Source: Pseudomonas sp. PH1b
GTDB lineage: Bacteria; Pseudomonadota; Gammaproteobacteria; Pseudomonadales; Pseudomonadaceae
DNA: 64,000 nt
Direction: 5' to 3'
Assembly: GCF_000633395.1 (NCBI RefSeq)
Contig: NZ_AYMU01000001.1
Span: 434,001 to 498,000, forward strand
Below are positions 18,394-27,484 of the stretch, one piece after another. Under the pieces are notes generated by a model that had not been told where the DNA came from, searched no databases, and was given only the letters and a program-made list of their open reading frames with translations. How positions within the stretch are numbered: the first letter of the stretch is position 1; each line of letters opens with the position of its first letter. A program made the position numbers and the translations under genes.

Positions 18394-19785
18394 TCAGCGC
18401 CGATCCAGCCACACCGTCTGGGCGTTGCAGAACTCACGCACGCCAAAGTGCGACAGCTCGCGACCAAAGCCGCTTTTCTTCACCCCGCCAAAGGTCACCC
18501 GCGGGTCGCTGGCGCTGTAGCCGTTGATGAACACGCCGCCGGTTTCCAGCTCGTCGGTGAAGTACCGGGCCAGTTCCAGGTCCCGGGTGTAGACGGTTGC
18601 GGTCAGGCCGAACTCGCTGTCGTTGGCCAGTTCCAGGGCGTGACGGGCATCCCGGGCAGTGATGATCGAGGCCACCGGGCCGAACAGTTCCTGCTTGAAC
18701 GAGGTCATCTGGTCGGTGACGTCGGCCAGCACCGTGGGTGGGTAGTAGTTGCCGGTGCCTGAGGCCTTGTGCCCGCCCAGCAGCAGGGTTGCCCCCTCGG
18801 CCAGGGTGGCCTGGACCTGTTGGTCGAGCTCGTCACGCAGGTCGAAGCGGGCCATGGGGCCGATGTAGGTGTCGCCTGCCAGTGGGTCGCCCATCACCAG
18901 GGCGCGGGTGGCTTCGACGAACTGGCGGGTGAAGGCCTCCACCACGCCTTGCTCGATGATCAGGCGCTTGGCGGCGGCGCAGACCTGGCCAGTGTTCTGG
19001 TAGCGGCCAATGACCGCGGCTTTGACCGCCTCATCCAGATCGGCATCGTTGAGGACGATAAAGGGATCGGAGCCCCCCAGTTCCAGCACGCACTTTTTCA
19101 GCGCCGCGCCGGCCTGGGCGCCGATGGCCATGCCGGCGCGCACGCTGCCGGTCAGGGTCACGGCGGCGATACGGCGGTCGACGATGGCCCGGGACACGCC
19201 GTCCGGGGTGACGTTGATCAGCTCGAACACGCCCTCAGGGAAGCCGGCGCGCTTGAATGCCTCCAGCAGCAGGTAGGCGCTGCCCATGACATTCGGCGCG
19301 TGCTTGAGCACATAGGTGTTGCCGGCCAGCAGCGCCGGCACTGCGCCGCGCAGCACCTGCCAGATGGGGAAGTTCCACGGCATGACCGCGAGGATCGGCC
19401 CCAGGGGGCGGTATTCGATGCGCGCCTTGTCGTTCTCCACCAGGGTCGCTTCGGGGGCGAGCATGGCCGGGCCGTGCTCGGCGTACCACAGGCACAGCTG
19501 GGCGCATTTTTCGATCTCGCCCCGTGCCTGGGGCAATGGCTTGCCCATTTCCTCGGTGATCATCCGCGCCATGGCCTCGCTGTTGTCCCGCAGGGCCTGG
19601 GCCAGCGCCTGGAGCCACTGGGCGCGGGCGCCGACAGGTTGGCGCTTCCACTGGCCGAAGCCGCTTGCCGCGCGGCCCAGGGCAGCGTCCAGCACCGCGT
19701 CGGATTCATAGGGGTAGGCACCGATCTGCTCGCCGGTGGCGGGGTTGATCGACAAGGCGTGGGTGTGGCTGGAGACAAGGGTCAT
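18394..19785 (-). CDS. sad: NAD(P)-dependent succinate semialdehyde dehydrogenase (Sad/YneI type)
   Basis: This 463-residue enzyme oxidises succinate semialdehyde to succinate, closing putrescine and GABA breakdown into the TCA cycle. It has the aldehyde dehydrogenase signature: general base E235 (VLELGGSDPF) and the catalytic cysteine C269 (NTGQVCAAAKR), which match the Sad/YneI subfamily. The start at 19785 (MTLVSSHTHA) is preferred to 19872, because the longer N-terminus is not family-like and overlaps the divergent promoter. The divergent LysR gene reproduces the E. coli sad/ptrR (yneI/yneJ) arrangement. Confidence 0.9.
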   Translation of the reverse strand: MTLVSSHTHALSINPATGEQIGAYPYESDAVLDAALGRAASGFGQWKRQPVGARAQWLQALAQALRDNSEAMARMITEEMGKPLPQARGEIEKCAQLCLWYAEHGPAMLAPEATLVENDKARIEYRPLGPILAVMPWNFPIWQVLRGAVPALLAGNTYVLKHAPNVMGSAYLLLEAFKRAGFPEGVFELINVTPDGVSRAIVDRRIAAVTLTGSVRAGMAIGAQAGAALKKCVLELGGSDPFIVLNDADLDEAVKAAVIGRYQNTGQVCAAAKRLIIEQGVVEAFTRQFVEATRALVMGDPLAGDTYIGPMARFDLRDELDQQVQATLAEGATLLLGGHKASGTGNYYPPTVLADVTDQMTSFKQELFGPVASIITARDARHALELANDSEFGLTATVYTRDLELARYFTDELETGGVFINGYSASDPRVTFGGVKKSGFGRELSHFGVREFCNAQTVWLDRR

Positions 19786-19886
19786 GGCACCGTCCTGCAC
19801 GGGTGGGATTGACGGCAGGTTACGGGGCTGGTTCTTTGCTGAAAACTGAATAATATTGAGCAAGTCATTCACGTTTGGAGAATGCT

Positions 19887-20765
19887 GTGGATCTGGTCCA
19901 GCTGGAAATCTTCAAGGCCGTTGCCGAGCAGGGCAGCATCAGCGCTGCCGCGCAATTGATCCATCGGGTGCCGTCGAACCTGACCACGCGGATCAAGCAA
20001 CTGGAGCAGGACCTCGGGGTGGAGTTGTTCATCCGCGAGAAGAGCCGCATGCGCCTGTCGCCTGCCGGCTGGAACTTCCTCGACTACGCGCGGCGGATTC
20101 TCGACCTGGTGGCCGAGGCGCGGCTGACCGTGGCCGGCGAAGAACCCCAGGGGCCCTTTGCCCTGGGCTCCCTGGAAAGCACCGCGGCGGTGCGCATTCC
20201 GGCCCTGTTGGCGGCCTACAACCAGCAATACGCCAAGGTCGAGCTGGACCTGTCCACCGGCCCTTCGGGCACCATGATCGAAGGCGTGCTGTCGGGGCGC
20301 CTGGTGGCGGCGTTTGTCGACGGCCCGGTGCGCCACCCGGCCCTGGAAGGGCTGCCGGTGTTCGAAGAAGAAATGGTCCTGATCGCCCCCCTGGGGCACG
20401 CCCCCATCAACCGCGCGCGGGAGGTCAATGGCGAAAGCATCTACGCCTTCCGGGCCAACTGCTCCTACCGCCATCACTTCGAGAGCTGGTTCACCCAGGA
20501 CGCGGCCGTGCCGGGCAAGATCCATGAAATGGAGTCCTACCACGGCATGCTGGCCTGCGTCAGCGCCGGTGCCGGCCTGGCGCTGATGCCCCGCAGCATG
20601 CTGGAAAGCATGCCCGGTTGCGCCACGGTGAGTGTCTGGCCGTTGTCGCCGCGCTTTCGTTTCCTCCAGACCTGGCTGGTCTGGCGGCGCGGCACGGTGT
20701 CCCAGAGCCTGAGCATGTTCGTGAAGTTGCTGGAGGAGCGGGGAGCGGTACTGGCGCAGGCTTGA
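19887..20765 (+). CDS. ptrR: LysR-family regulator, PtrR/YneJ-like
   Basis: A LysR-type activator. The N-terminal helix-turn-helix ([19 protein letters not shown], then [14 protein letters not shown]) is followed by a periplasmic-binding-like effector domain. GTG at 19887 is chosen as start because GGAG sits six bases upstream; the frame opens at a TTG at 19875. Its divergent position next to sad matches E. coli PtrR, which controls sad in putrescine and glutamate use. The symbol rests on that context plus resemblance and is not certain. Confidence 0.8.
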   Translation: MDLVQLEIFKAVAEQGSISAAAQLIHRVPSNLTTRIKQLEQDLGVELFIREKSRMRLSPAGWNFLDYARRILDLVAEARLTVAGEEPQGPFALGSLESTAAVRIPALLAAYNQQYAKVELDLSTGPSGTMIEGVLSGRLVAAFVDGPVRHPALEGLPVFEEEMVLIAPLGHAPINRAREVNGESIYAFRANCSYRHHFESWFTQDAAVPGKIHEMESYHGMLACVSAGAGLALMPRSMLESMPGCATVSVWPLSPRFRFLQTWLVWRRGTVSQSLSMFVKLLEERGAVLAQA

Positions 20766-20797
20766 AAGGGCGAGGGTTGGTCAGCGAATGGCGGGAA

Positions 20798-21160
20798 TCA
20801 GGGGCGCGTTGGATAGAACTCACCGTCATCGCCCTGCACCCTGGCGTCCAGCGCCTGTGCAATGGCTTGCAGTTTGCGGATGGCTTGCGGCGTCGGGTTC
20901 TTGGTATAGAGCTCACCCAGTTGCGGGTTGTACCAGAGGGGAAAGGATTGCCCCGGCAGGGCAACCAGGAAGTCCTCGCTGCTGTTGGTCGCATCCGGGG
21001 CGACTTGGCGGTCGAGCCTCAGGTAAGCCTGCCACTGTTCAATGGTGATTTCCGGCCCGGACTCATCCGCCCAGAAGGGCTTGCGGGTGATGTGCACGTC
21101 GTAGCCAGCCACGGCTCAGGTGCTGGCCAACAACAGCAGGATTGCAAAGGCGGTACGCAT
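20798..21160 (-). pseudogene. Small secreted protein with TGA inside the signal peptide
   Basis: From the ATG at 21160 (GGAG nine bases upstream) the frame reads MRTAFAILLLLAST, then TGA (21118-21116), then AVA-GYDVHITRKPF on to a stop at 20798. The pieces form a perfect signal peptide (charged n-region, leucine core, A-V-A cleavage site) interrupted at codon 15, and a 102-residue mature domain that begins exactly at the cleavage site. The mature sequence is intact (WYNPQLGELYTKNPTPQA). Either a recent nonsense mutation, a sequencing error or readthrough of TGA is involved. I do not recognise the family. It is convergent with ptrR. Confidence 0.7.
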
Positions 21161-21223
21161 TTAAAGCGGCTCCGAAATGTGCGGCGCAACGCCCGCTGAA
21201 ACCTGGGCGGCCCGGGCTTGTCC

Positions 21224-21844
21224 TCAGCGCTTGCTCAACGCCAGTCGCGCGGCGAACAGCACGAAGATCATGCCGGTGGTGCGGTCCATCCACTGGATCA
21301 CCTGTTGCCGTTGCAGCATCCCGGCCAGGGGCCGGGTGGCGCCGATCAGCAGCAGTGACCAGGCCAGGCCGATCACCACGTGAATGCTCACCAGGCCAAA
21401 GGTCCAGGCCACCAGCGGCTGGCCCTGGGGGATGAACTGGGGAAGAAAGGACACGTAGAAAATCCCCACCTTGGGGTTGAGCACGTTGCCCAGCATGCCT
21501 TTGACAAACCAGTGGGTTCCGGGCTTGTCGCCCGTACCCGTGGCAGAGAATGAGCGCCGCGGGCGCAACAGCATGTTCAGGCCCAGCCAGGCGAGGTAGG
21601 CCGCGCCGCAGTACTTGAGCAGGCTGAAGGCCAGTTCCGAAAGCGCAAGCAGCGCGCCCAGGCCAAATGCCACGGCGGCGCCCCAGATCAGGCAGCCGGC
21701 ATTGACCCCGAGGGCGGCGCGCAGCGCCTGTTGCCGGCCTTCCACAGTGGCGGTGCGCAGCACCAGGGCGGTGTCCAGGCCCGGGGTCAGGGTCAGCAGG
21801 GTGGCGGCCAAGGTAAAGGCCAGGAGCGTGTCGGCGATGGACAT
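21224..21844 (-). CDS. LysE/RhtB-family amino-acid exporter
   Basis: A 206-residue inner-membrane protein with about six hydrophobic segments. The N-terminal family signature (FTLAATLLTLTPGLDTALVLRT) and the middle motif KGMLGNVLNPKVGIFYVSFLPQF identify the LysE/RhtB exporter family, which expels amino acids or their derivatives. The start at 21844 (MSIADTLLAF) is the family-typical N-terminus; the open frame extends far upstream into non-homologous sequence. The exported substrate is unknown. Confidence 0.93.
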   Translation of the reverse strand: MSIADTLLAFTLAATLLTLTPGLDTALVLRTATVEGRQQALRAALGVNAGCLIWGAAVAFGLGALLALSELAFSLLKYCGAAYLAWLGLNMLLRPRRSFSATGTGDKPGTHWFVKGMLGNVLNPKVGIFYVSFLPQFIPQGQPLVAWTFGLVSIHVVIGLAWSLLLIGATRPLAGMLQRQQVIQWMDRTTGMIFVLFAARLALSKR

Positions 21845-22181
21845 CGGAGCATGTTCCAGAACTGGAGTTCGCGCACAGTAACAGGCTCGACTAGCGGCCG
21901 GAAGAACCCGGCATCCTGACCTGCCGAGGCTGCTCCCGAGGCTGCAGGCCTGCAAGCGGCACTGCCCATGGGCGCTATGAAAAACGCCGCTGCAGAGGCG
22001 CCGGAACAATCTTTCGCCGGTCAAAGCGCCTGTGTATGATCGCAGCGGGCCGATGCTGCCCGCCGCTCGCTCCCCTCGGGAAAGGTGAAAGCATTGCTGT
22101 CGGTTCCAGACCCTGTCGTTTCTCTTGATGGTCGAGGTTTGGCAATGCGAGCACCCAGCGCCCTCGACCCGAGGAGGAATG
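21845..22181. other. Divergent promoter region between LysE exporter and glyoxalase-like gene
   Basis: A 337-base intergenic region with a 12-base perfect palindrome TGCAGGCCTGCA (21943-21954). It must contain both promoters. No gene or RNA is recognisable. Confidence 0.4.
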
Positions 22182-22712
22182 ATGTTTTCAATCGAGCAAG
22201 CCAAACAGATGGCCAAGCGCCTGCGCAGCGCGCTGGCCGCCGGCAACCAGCAGGTGTCCCATGTCACGGCCCTGGAGCTGGTGGCCCGGCAAATGGGCTA
22301 CAAGGACTGGAACACCGCAGCGGCCTCGCTGCCCCGGCCAGACGCCGAAGCGAGCATCAGCTTCGAACGGCCGATCCCGATCCTGCGGATGTTCGACGAA
22401 GCCAAGGCCCGGGAGTTCTACCTGGATTTCCTCGGTTTTGCCGTCGAGTTCGAGCATCGCTTCGAGGCCGATCTGCCCTTGTACCTGGGCATCAGCCGCG
22501 GTGGTCTGCAGTTGCATCTGTCGGAGCACCACGGCGATGCCAGCCCGGGTTCGACGATCTTCGTACCGATGCACAATATTGAGTTGTTACGGGACGAGTT
22601 GCAGGGCAAGCGCTACGGCTATGGGCGGCCGGATATTGTCCAGCAGGGCTGGGGCCAGGTGCTGGAAGTCTACGATCCGTTCGGCAATCGGATCCGCTTC
22701 TGCCAAAGCTGA
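22182..22712 (+). CDS. Glyoxalase-superfamily protein with N-terminal helical domain
   Basis: A 176-residue protein. Residues about 1-50 are a helical domain (FSIEQAKQMAKRLRSAL, YKDWNTAAASL) typical of glyoxalase-related proteins. Residues about 60-176 are one vicinal-oxygen-chelate unit (YLDFLGFAVEFEHRF to VYDPFGNRIRFCQS), as in bleomycin-resistance-like proteins. GAGGAGG precedes the start; of two adjacent ATGs I take the second, which has the better spacing. The substrate is unknown. It is monocistronic. Confidence 0.85.
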   Translation: MFSIEQAKQMAKRLRSALAAGNQQVSHVTALELVARQMGYKDWNTAAASLPRPDAEASISFERPIPILRMFDEAKAREFYLDFLGFAVEFEHRFEADLPLYLGISRGGLQLHLSEHHGDASPGSTIFVPMHNIELLRDELQGKRYGYGRPDIVQQGWGQVLEVYDPFGNRIRFCQS

Positions 22713-22902
22713 TGCGGCGGGCGGACTGGGTGCGCCCGGTCCGCTTGGCCTTGGCGGGCCCCGATCAACCCCGGTGCTCGCGGCAAGCGGCCGAGACGGC
22801 GCCCGGCACCAGTCGGCGGCCAGCGCCGAAAAGCACGAGACTTCCCGCGCAAAAGCCGGATAATACCGGCCAATTTTTTGCTCGTGATGCTGGTGATCCC
22901 CC

Positions 22903-25098
22903 ATGGAAATCAAGGTTAACTTTCTCGACAACCTTCGACTTGAAGCCAAGTTCGATGACTTCACCGTGGTGGCCGATCAACCTATCCGCTACAAGGGCGA
23001 TGGCTCGGCACCGGGCCCCTTCGACTACTTCCTGGCCTCATCGGCCCTGTGCGCCGCGTACTTCGTGAAGCTGTACTGCGAGACGCGCAACATCCCCACC
23101 GACAATATCCGCCTGTCGCAGAACAACATCGTCGACCCGGAAAACCGCTACAACCAGATCTTCAAGATCCAGGTCGAGCTGCCGGCGGATATCAGCGCCA
23201 AGGACCGCCAGGGCATCCTGCGTTCCATCGACCGTTGCACGGTCAAGAAAGTGGTGCAGACCGGGCCCGAGTTCGTCATCGAGGAAGTGGACAACCTCGA
23301 CGCCGATGCCCAGGCCCTGCTGATGCTCGACACCGCCTCCCAGACCCGCACCTATGTGCCGGGCAAGGACCTGCCGCTGGAGCAGACCATCGCCAACATG
23401 TCGGGGATCCTCGCCGGCCTGGGCATGAAGATTGAAATCGCCTCCTGGCGCAACATCGTGCCCAACGTCTGGTCGCTGCATATCCGCGATGCCCACTCGC
23501 CGATGTGTTTCACCAACGGCAAGGGTGCGACCAAGGAGGCCGCGCTGGCCTCGGCCCTGGGCGAGTTCATCGAGCGCCTGAACTGCAACTTCTTCTACAA
23601 CGATCAGTTCTGGGGCGAGGAGATCGCCAACGCGGACTTCGTGCATTACCCGCAAGAGCGCTGGTTCAAGCCCGGCCGCAAAGATGCGCTGCCAGAGGAG
23701 ATCCTCGACGCCCACTGCCTGGCGATCTACAACCCCGAGGGCGAACTGCTGGGCTCGCACCTGTACGACACCAACTCGGGCAATGTGGAGCGCGGCATCT
23801 GTTCGCTGCCGTTCGTGCGCCAGTCCGATGGCGAGGTGGTGTATTTCCCTTCCAACCTGATCGAGAACCTCTACCTCAGCAACGGCATGAGCGCCGGCAA
23901 CACCCTGGCCGAAGCCCAGGTGCAGTGCCTGTCGGAAATCTTCGAGCGCGCGGTGAAGCGCGAGATCCTCGAAGGCGAGCTGGCCCTGCCGGATGTGCCC
24001 GAGGAAGTGCTGGCCAAGTACCCCGGCATCCTGGCGGGCATCCAGGGCCTGGAGGAGCAGGGCTTCCCGGTGCTGGTGAAGGATGCGTCCCTGGGCGGCG
24101 AATTCCCGGTCATGTGCGTGACCCTGATGAACCCGCGCACCGGCGGCGTGTTCGCCTCCTTCGGTGCTCACCCAAGCCTTGAAGTGGCGCTGGAACGCAG
24201 CCTCACCGAGCTGCTCCAGGGCCGCAGCTTCGAAGGCCTGAACGACCTGCCGCAGCCGACCTTCGAAGGCCACGCGGTGACCGAGCCGAACAACTTCGTC
24301 GAGCACTTCATCGATTCCAGCGGTGTGGTGTCGTGGCGTTTCTTCAGTGCCAAGGCCGACTTCGAGTTCGTCGAGTGGGACTTCTCCGGCCAGGGCGAAA
24401 ACTCCAACGCCGACGAGGCCGCCACGCTGTTCGGCATCCTCGAAGGGCTGGGCAAGGAAGCCTACATGGCGGTGTACGAGCACCTGGGGGCCACGGCCTG
24501 CCGCATCCTGGTGCCGGACTACTCGGAGATCTACCCGATCGAGGACCTGATCTGGGACAACACCAACAAGGCCCTGCTGTTTCGCGAAGACATCCTCAAC
24601 CTGCACCGCCTGGAGGCGCGCCACCTGCGGGCCTTGCTCAAGCGCCTGGACAACAGCGAGCTGGATGACTACACCGACATCACCACCCTGATCGGCATCG
24701 AGTTCGACGACAACACCGCCTGGGGCCAGTTGACCATTCTCGAATTGAAGTTGCTGATCTGCCTGGCGTTGAAGATGTACGACGAGGCCAAGGAGCTGGT
24801 GGAGGCCTTCCTGCAGTACAACGACAACACCGTGGAACGCGGCCTGTTCTACCAGGCGGTGAATGTGGTGCTGGAAGTGCAACTGGACGAGGACCTGGAA
24901 CTGGCCGACTACGAGGCCAACTTCCGCCGGATGTTCGGCAACGAGCGGATGGACGCGGCGGTGGGCTCGGTGGACGGCAGCGTGCGCTTCTTCGGCCTGA
25001 CCCCCACCAGCATGAAGTTGGAAGGGCTCGACCGGCACCTGCGCTTGATCGACAGCTACAAGAAGCTCCACAGCGCACGGGCCAAGGCGAAAGCTTGA
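22903..25098 (+). CDS. OsmC-YcaO fusion protein
   Basis: A 731-residue cytoplasmic protein. Residues about 1-140 form an OsmC-like domain (PFDYFLASSALCAAYFVKLYC contains the OsmC helix and a cysteine). Residues about 165-560 form a YcaO ATP-dependent cyclodehydratase-like domain (KGATKEAALASALGEFIERL, AQVQCLSEIFERAVKREI). The C-terminus is helical. E. coli YcaO lacks the OsmC part and acts in beta-methylthiolation of ribosomal protein S12 with RimO. No peptide precursor or dehydrogenase partner is adjacent, so RiPP biosynthesis is unlikely. A housekeeping role like that of E. coli YcaO is my inference. Confidence 0.9.
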   Translation: MEIKVNFLDNLRLEAKFDDFTVVADQPIRYKGDGSAPGPFDYFLASSALCAAYFVKLYCETRNIPTDNIRLSQNNIVDPENRYNQIFKIQVELPADISAKDRQGILRSIDRCTVKKVVQTGPEFVIEEVDNLDADAQALLMLDTASQTRTYVPGKDLPLEQTIANMSGILAGLGMKIEIASWRNIVPNVWSLHIRDAHSPMCFTNGKGATKEAALASALGEFIERLNCNFFYNDQFWGEEIANADFVHYPQERWFKPGRKDALPEEILDAHCLAIYNPEGELLGSHLYDTNSGNVERGICSLPFVRQSDGEVVYFPSNLIENLYLSNGMSAGNTLAEAQVQCLSEIFERAVKREILEGELALPDVPEEVLAKYPGILAGIQGLEEQGFPVLVKDASLGGEFPVMCVTLMNPRTGGVFASFGAHPSLEVALERSLTELLQGRSFEGLNDLPQPTFEGHAVTEPNNFVEHFIDSSGVVSWRFFSAKADFEFVEWDFSGQGENSNADEAATLFGILEGLGKEAYMAVYEHLGATACRILVPDYSEIYPIEDLIWDNTNKALLFREDILNLHRLEARHLRALLKRLDNSELDDYTDITTLIGIEFDDNTAWGQLTILELKLLICLALKMYDEAKELVEAFLQYNDNTVERGLFYQAVNVVLEVQLDEDLELADYEANFRRMFGNERMDAAVGSVDGSVRFFGLTPTSMKLEGLDRHLRLIDSYKKLHSARAKAKA

Positions 25099-25579
25099 AC
25101 TCGGTCACAACCCTGATGGAAAAGTACCTCAAGGGCTAAGGGCCCACGGGGTGACAGCTGGCAAGAGAACCTGCTCTGGCCGGGGTTACCGGGCACTGCC
25201 CCGGTAGCCCGGGGGGCGGGGTTTCTGGCCGGTGCTCGGTGGTGGCCATGGGGGGGCGGCTGGGCGCCCCAGGGGGAGCAAGCGCCCTCGCCACAGATGA
25301 GCCTGCGTTCGCCCTGTCCCTTGGCGGGTCGGCATGGCCAAAGCCCCTTGTTTTGTGGGGCTGGCCAGCCGGCCCGGCGACCTCCCGAGGGATCGGCACT
25401 AGCCATGTGCCGGTATCTTGTCAGCCTTGAAAAACTGCCTATATGATCGGCGCGCCAGGCTCGCCGCGGTGGATGAGGCTGGGCGCCGCACAACCGATGC
25501 CAGTGGCCTGCACCTGTCTGTCCGGCTGGGCAAGGCACGGGTTTGATGTTCTCCAACGCTCTACAGGGATGTTCCAGCG
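25099..25579. other. Intergenic region with REP element and stem-loop
   Basis: This 481-base gap holds a REP element (25250-25296) and a stem-loop CGGCAC...GTGCCG near 25394-25413. No coding sequence is convincing. The promoter of the next gene should lie within its last 150 bases. Confidence 0.5.
25250..25296. repeat. Pseudomonas REP element, inverted copy
   Basis: On the minus strand it reads TGTGGCGAGGGCGCTTGCTC followed by a palindromic G/C block. This matches the well-known P. protegens-group REP and the copy at 18165-18208. Confidence 0.7.
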
Positions 25580-26434
25580 ATGAAAACCAAGATCAAGGCA
25601 GTTCCGAACAAACCAGGTGCCCTGGGCAGGGCCCTGACCGGGGTGCTGTTGGCCTCGATGCTGCTGGCGGCGCCCGCGCAGGCCCAGGCTGAGGATCGGC
25701 CGCCACCGCACGGCGCGGTGCTCGGGGCGATTCACAACGTCCCTGTGGACGCCGACAAAGACACCCTGGAGCTGGACAACGGCGTGGTCGCGACCTTCTG
25801 GTACGGTCAGGAATTCGACCTGGCCGGCAAGCACTACTACACCGCCTTTGTCTGGCACACCCGGGATCGCGAGGCGAGGAAGAACGAGGACTTTGTCGCC
25901 CCCGATGTCCAGGTGCGCCTGGCGCAGGTGACCTTCGAGCGCACCGATCCGGGCAAGACACCGGCCTATTCCTTCACCTACCTCGAGCACAAGATCGGTT
26001 TCATGGGCGGCAGCGAGCAGCCGGAGGAAGTGGACAGCTCCCGCCCGCCGCTGGAGTACCGCACCGCCGATTCGCGCCTGGTGCTGGCGGTGCCCACCGA
26101 AACCTTCGACAGTGGCGTCAGCATCAAGGGCTACTCGCTGTTCGTGTTCAATCCGAACCCGAGGTCTTATGCCGACGGCGGGGTCTGGGCCTACCTTGGC
26201 CCGGTGTTCACCGGCGAGGACAACTCGGCGGCCTGTGACGACGGCACGGTCATGCCTTGTATCGGCAGCGACGGTGAGCTGAGCTTTGTGCCGGGGGACG
26301 GCCCGATGCCGCTGGTGCAGGTCAAGCTCAGTGGCACCACCATCGATGGACCGGACAAGACCCGGGCGCTCGGTGATGCGGACAGCACCCGCTATCGCTT
26401 CGACGGCAATAAATGGCAGTACGTCAAGCAGTGA
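25580..26434 (+). CDS. Secreted protein of unknown function
   Basis: A 284-residue exported protein. The signal peptide (GVLLASMLLAAPAQAQA-ED) is clear and follows a basic n-region. The mature protein is strand-rich with no recognised domain. Features include FWYGQEFDLAGKHYYTAFVWHT and a likely disulfide (AACDDGTVMPCIG). It ends 48 bases before the next frame and is probably periplasmic. No neighbouring gene indicates its role. Confidence 0.75.
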   Translation: MKTKIKAVPNKPGALGRALTGVLLASMLLAAPAQAQAEDRPPPHGAVLGAIHNVPVDADKDTLELDNGVVATFWYGQEFDLAGKHYYTAFVWHTRDREARKNEDFVAPDVQVRLAQVTFERTDPGKTPAYSFTYLEHKIGFMGGSEQPEEVDSSRPPLEYRTADSRLVLAVPTETFDSGVSIKGYSLFVFNPNPRSYADGGVWAYLGPVFTGEDNSAACDDGTVMPCIGSDGELSFVPGDGPMPLVQVKLSGTTIDGPDKTRALGDADSTRYRFDGNKWQYVKQ

Positions 26435-26523
26435 CGAGCTGGCGCAGCGGCCATTGCCCCTGGGCTGAAATTCTCCACCCAATGCCGACCCCGAACGGCC
26501 CTTTGCTTCAGAGCCAGCCACCG

Positions 26524-27420
26524 ATGCGCTATTCCCTCGTTGCCAACAACCAGCTGCGCACATTCGATTCGTCCGAGGCGCTGATTCCCTGGTGGAGCTT
26601 CACCAAGACGGTACTTGCCGCCGCCGCATTGACATTGGTGGAGGAGGGCCGGGTCGGACTGGATGAACCGGTTGCAGAAGGTCCGTTCACGCTGCGGCAA
26701 TTGTTGCGTCACCAAGCCGGCCTGGCGGACTACAGCGCACTGGCCGACTACCACACCGCGGTGGCCAGGGGCGACGCACCCTGGGCGCCGGAGGAGATGC
26801 TGCAACGCCTCGACGCGTCCAGGTTGCGCTATGCCCCCGGCGCAGGCTGGGGCTATTCCAACCTGGGCTACCTGTACGTGGCCAGACTGCTGGAGCGGGT
26901 GACCGGCCTGAGCCTTGAGGATGCACTGCGCCAGCGTGTACTGGCGCCCTTGGGGTTGACCCGGGTACGCCTGGCAAAGACCCCGCAAGACCTGCAGCAG
27001 GTCGTCATGGGCGCGGCCTCGACCTACGACCCCGGCTGGGTCTATCACGGTCTGCTGGTGGGGCCGCTGGAGCAGGCCTGCCTGTTGCTGGACCTATTGC
27101 TGGACGGGCACCTGATCCGGGGCCCATTGCTGGCCCAGATGCAGGCGGCCCTGCGCCTGGGCGGAGCCATTCCCGGTCGGCCCTGGAGCGCGCCCGGCTA
27201 TGGCCTTGGCTTGATGCAGGGCGAGGTCGGCCCTGGCCTGACCTTGTGCGGGCATACGGGCGTGGGGCCGGGCAGTGTGGTGGCGGTCTATCGCAGCCAG
27301 GACGGCCAGAACACCGCAACCTGCGCGGTGTTCAGTGCGGGAGGCGCAGAAGGGCCGGTGGAGTTCGAGGTGGTGCGCCACCTGCGTGCCGCCCTGGAGG
27401 GCGCCGGCCGGGTCAGGTGA
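26524..27420 (+). CDS. Beta-lactamase-fold serine hydrolase (class C/penicillin-binding-protein-like)
   Basis: A 298-residue hydrolase. It has the active-site motif SFTK (residues 25-28), the YSN motif (111-113) and a GHTG motif near the C-terminus in place of KTG. These identify the class C beta-lactamase/DD-peptidase-like esterase family. No signal peptide is visible, so it is probably cytoplasmic and acts as an esterase or peptidase rather than a resistance enzyme. The start is uncertain: ATG at 26524 or 26482, and neither has a strong ribosome site. Confidence 0.82.
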   Translation: MRYSLVANNQLRTFDSSEALIPWWSFTKTVLAAAALTLVEEGRVGLDEPVAEGPFTLRQLLRHQAGLADYSALADYHTAVARGDAPWAPEEMLQRLDASRLRYAPGAGWGYSNLGYLYVARLLERVTGLSLEDALRQRVLAPLGLTRVRLAKTPQDLQQVVMGAASTYDPGWVYHGLLVGPLEQACLLLDLLLDGHLIRGPLLAQMQAALRLGGAIPGRPWSAPGYGLGLMQGEVGPGLTLCGHTGVGPGSVVAVYRSQDGQNTATCAVFSAGGAEGPVEFEVVRHLRAALEGAGRVR

Positions 27421-27484
27421 ACCGCACCAGGGCCGGTCACGGCGCGGTTGAATCCGCTTGCCCGGCGGCGTGCTCAACCAGGGT

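Noticed and set aside
23038..25071. 677-codon open frame on the minus strand
   Set aside because: It is an antisense shadow of the OsmC-YcaO gene: high GC leaves the opposite strand open, and the sequence is rich in alanine, valine, leucine, glutamine and histidine without any domain.
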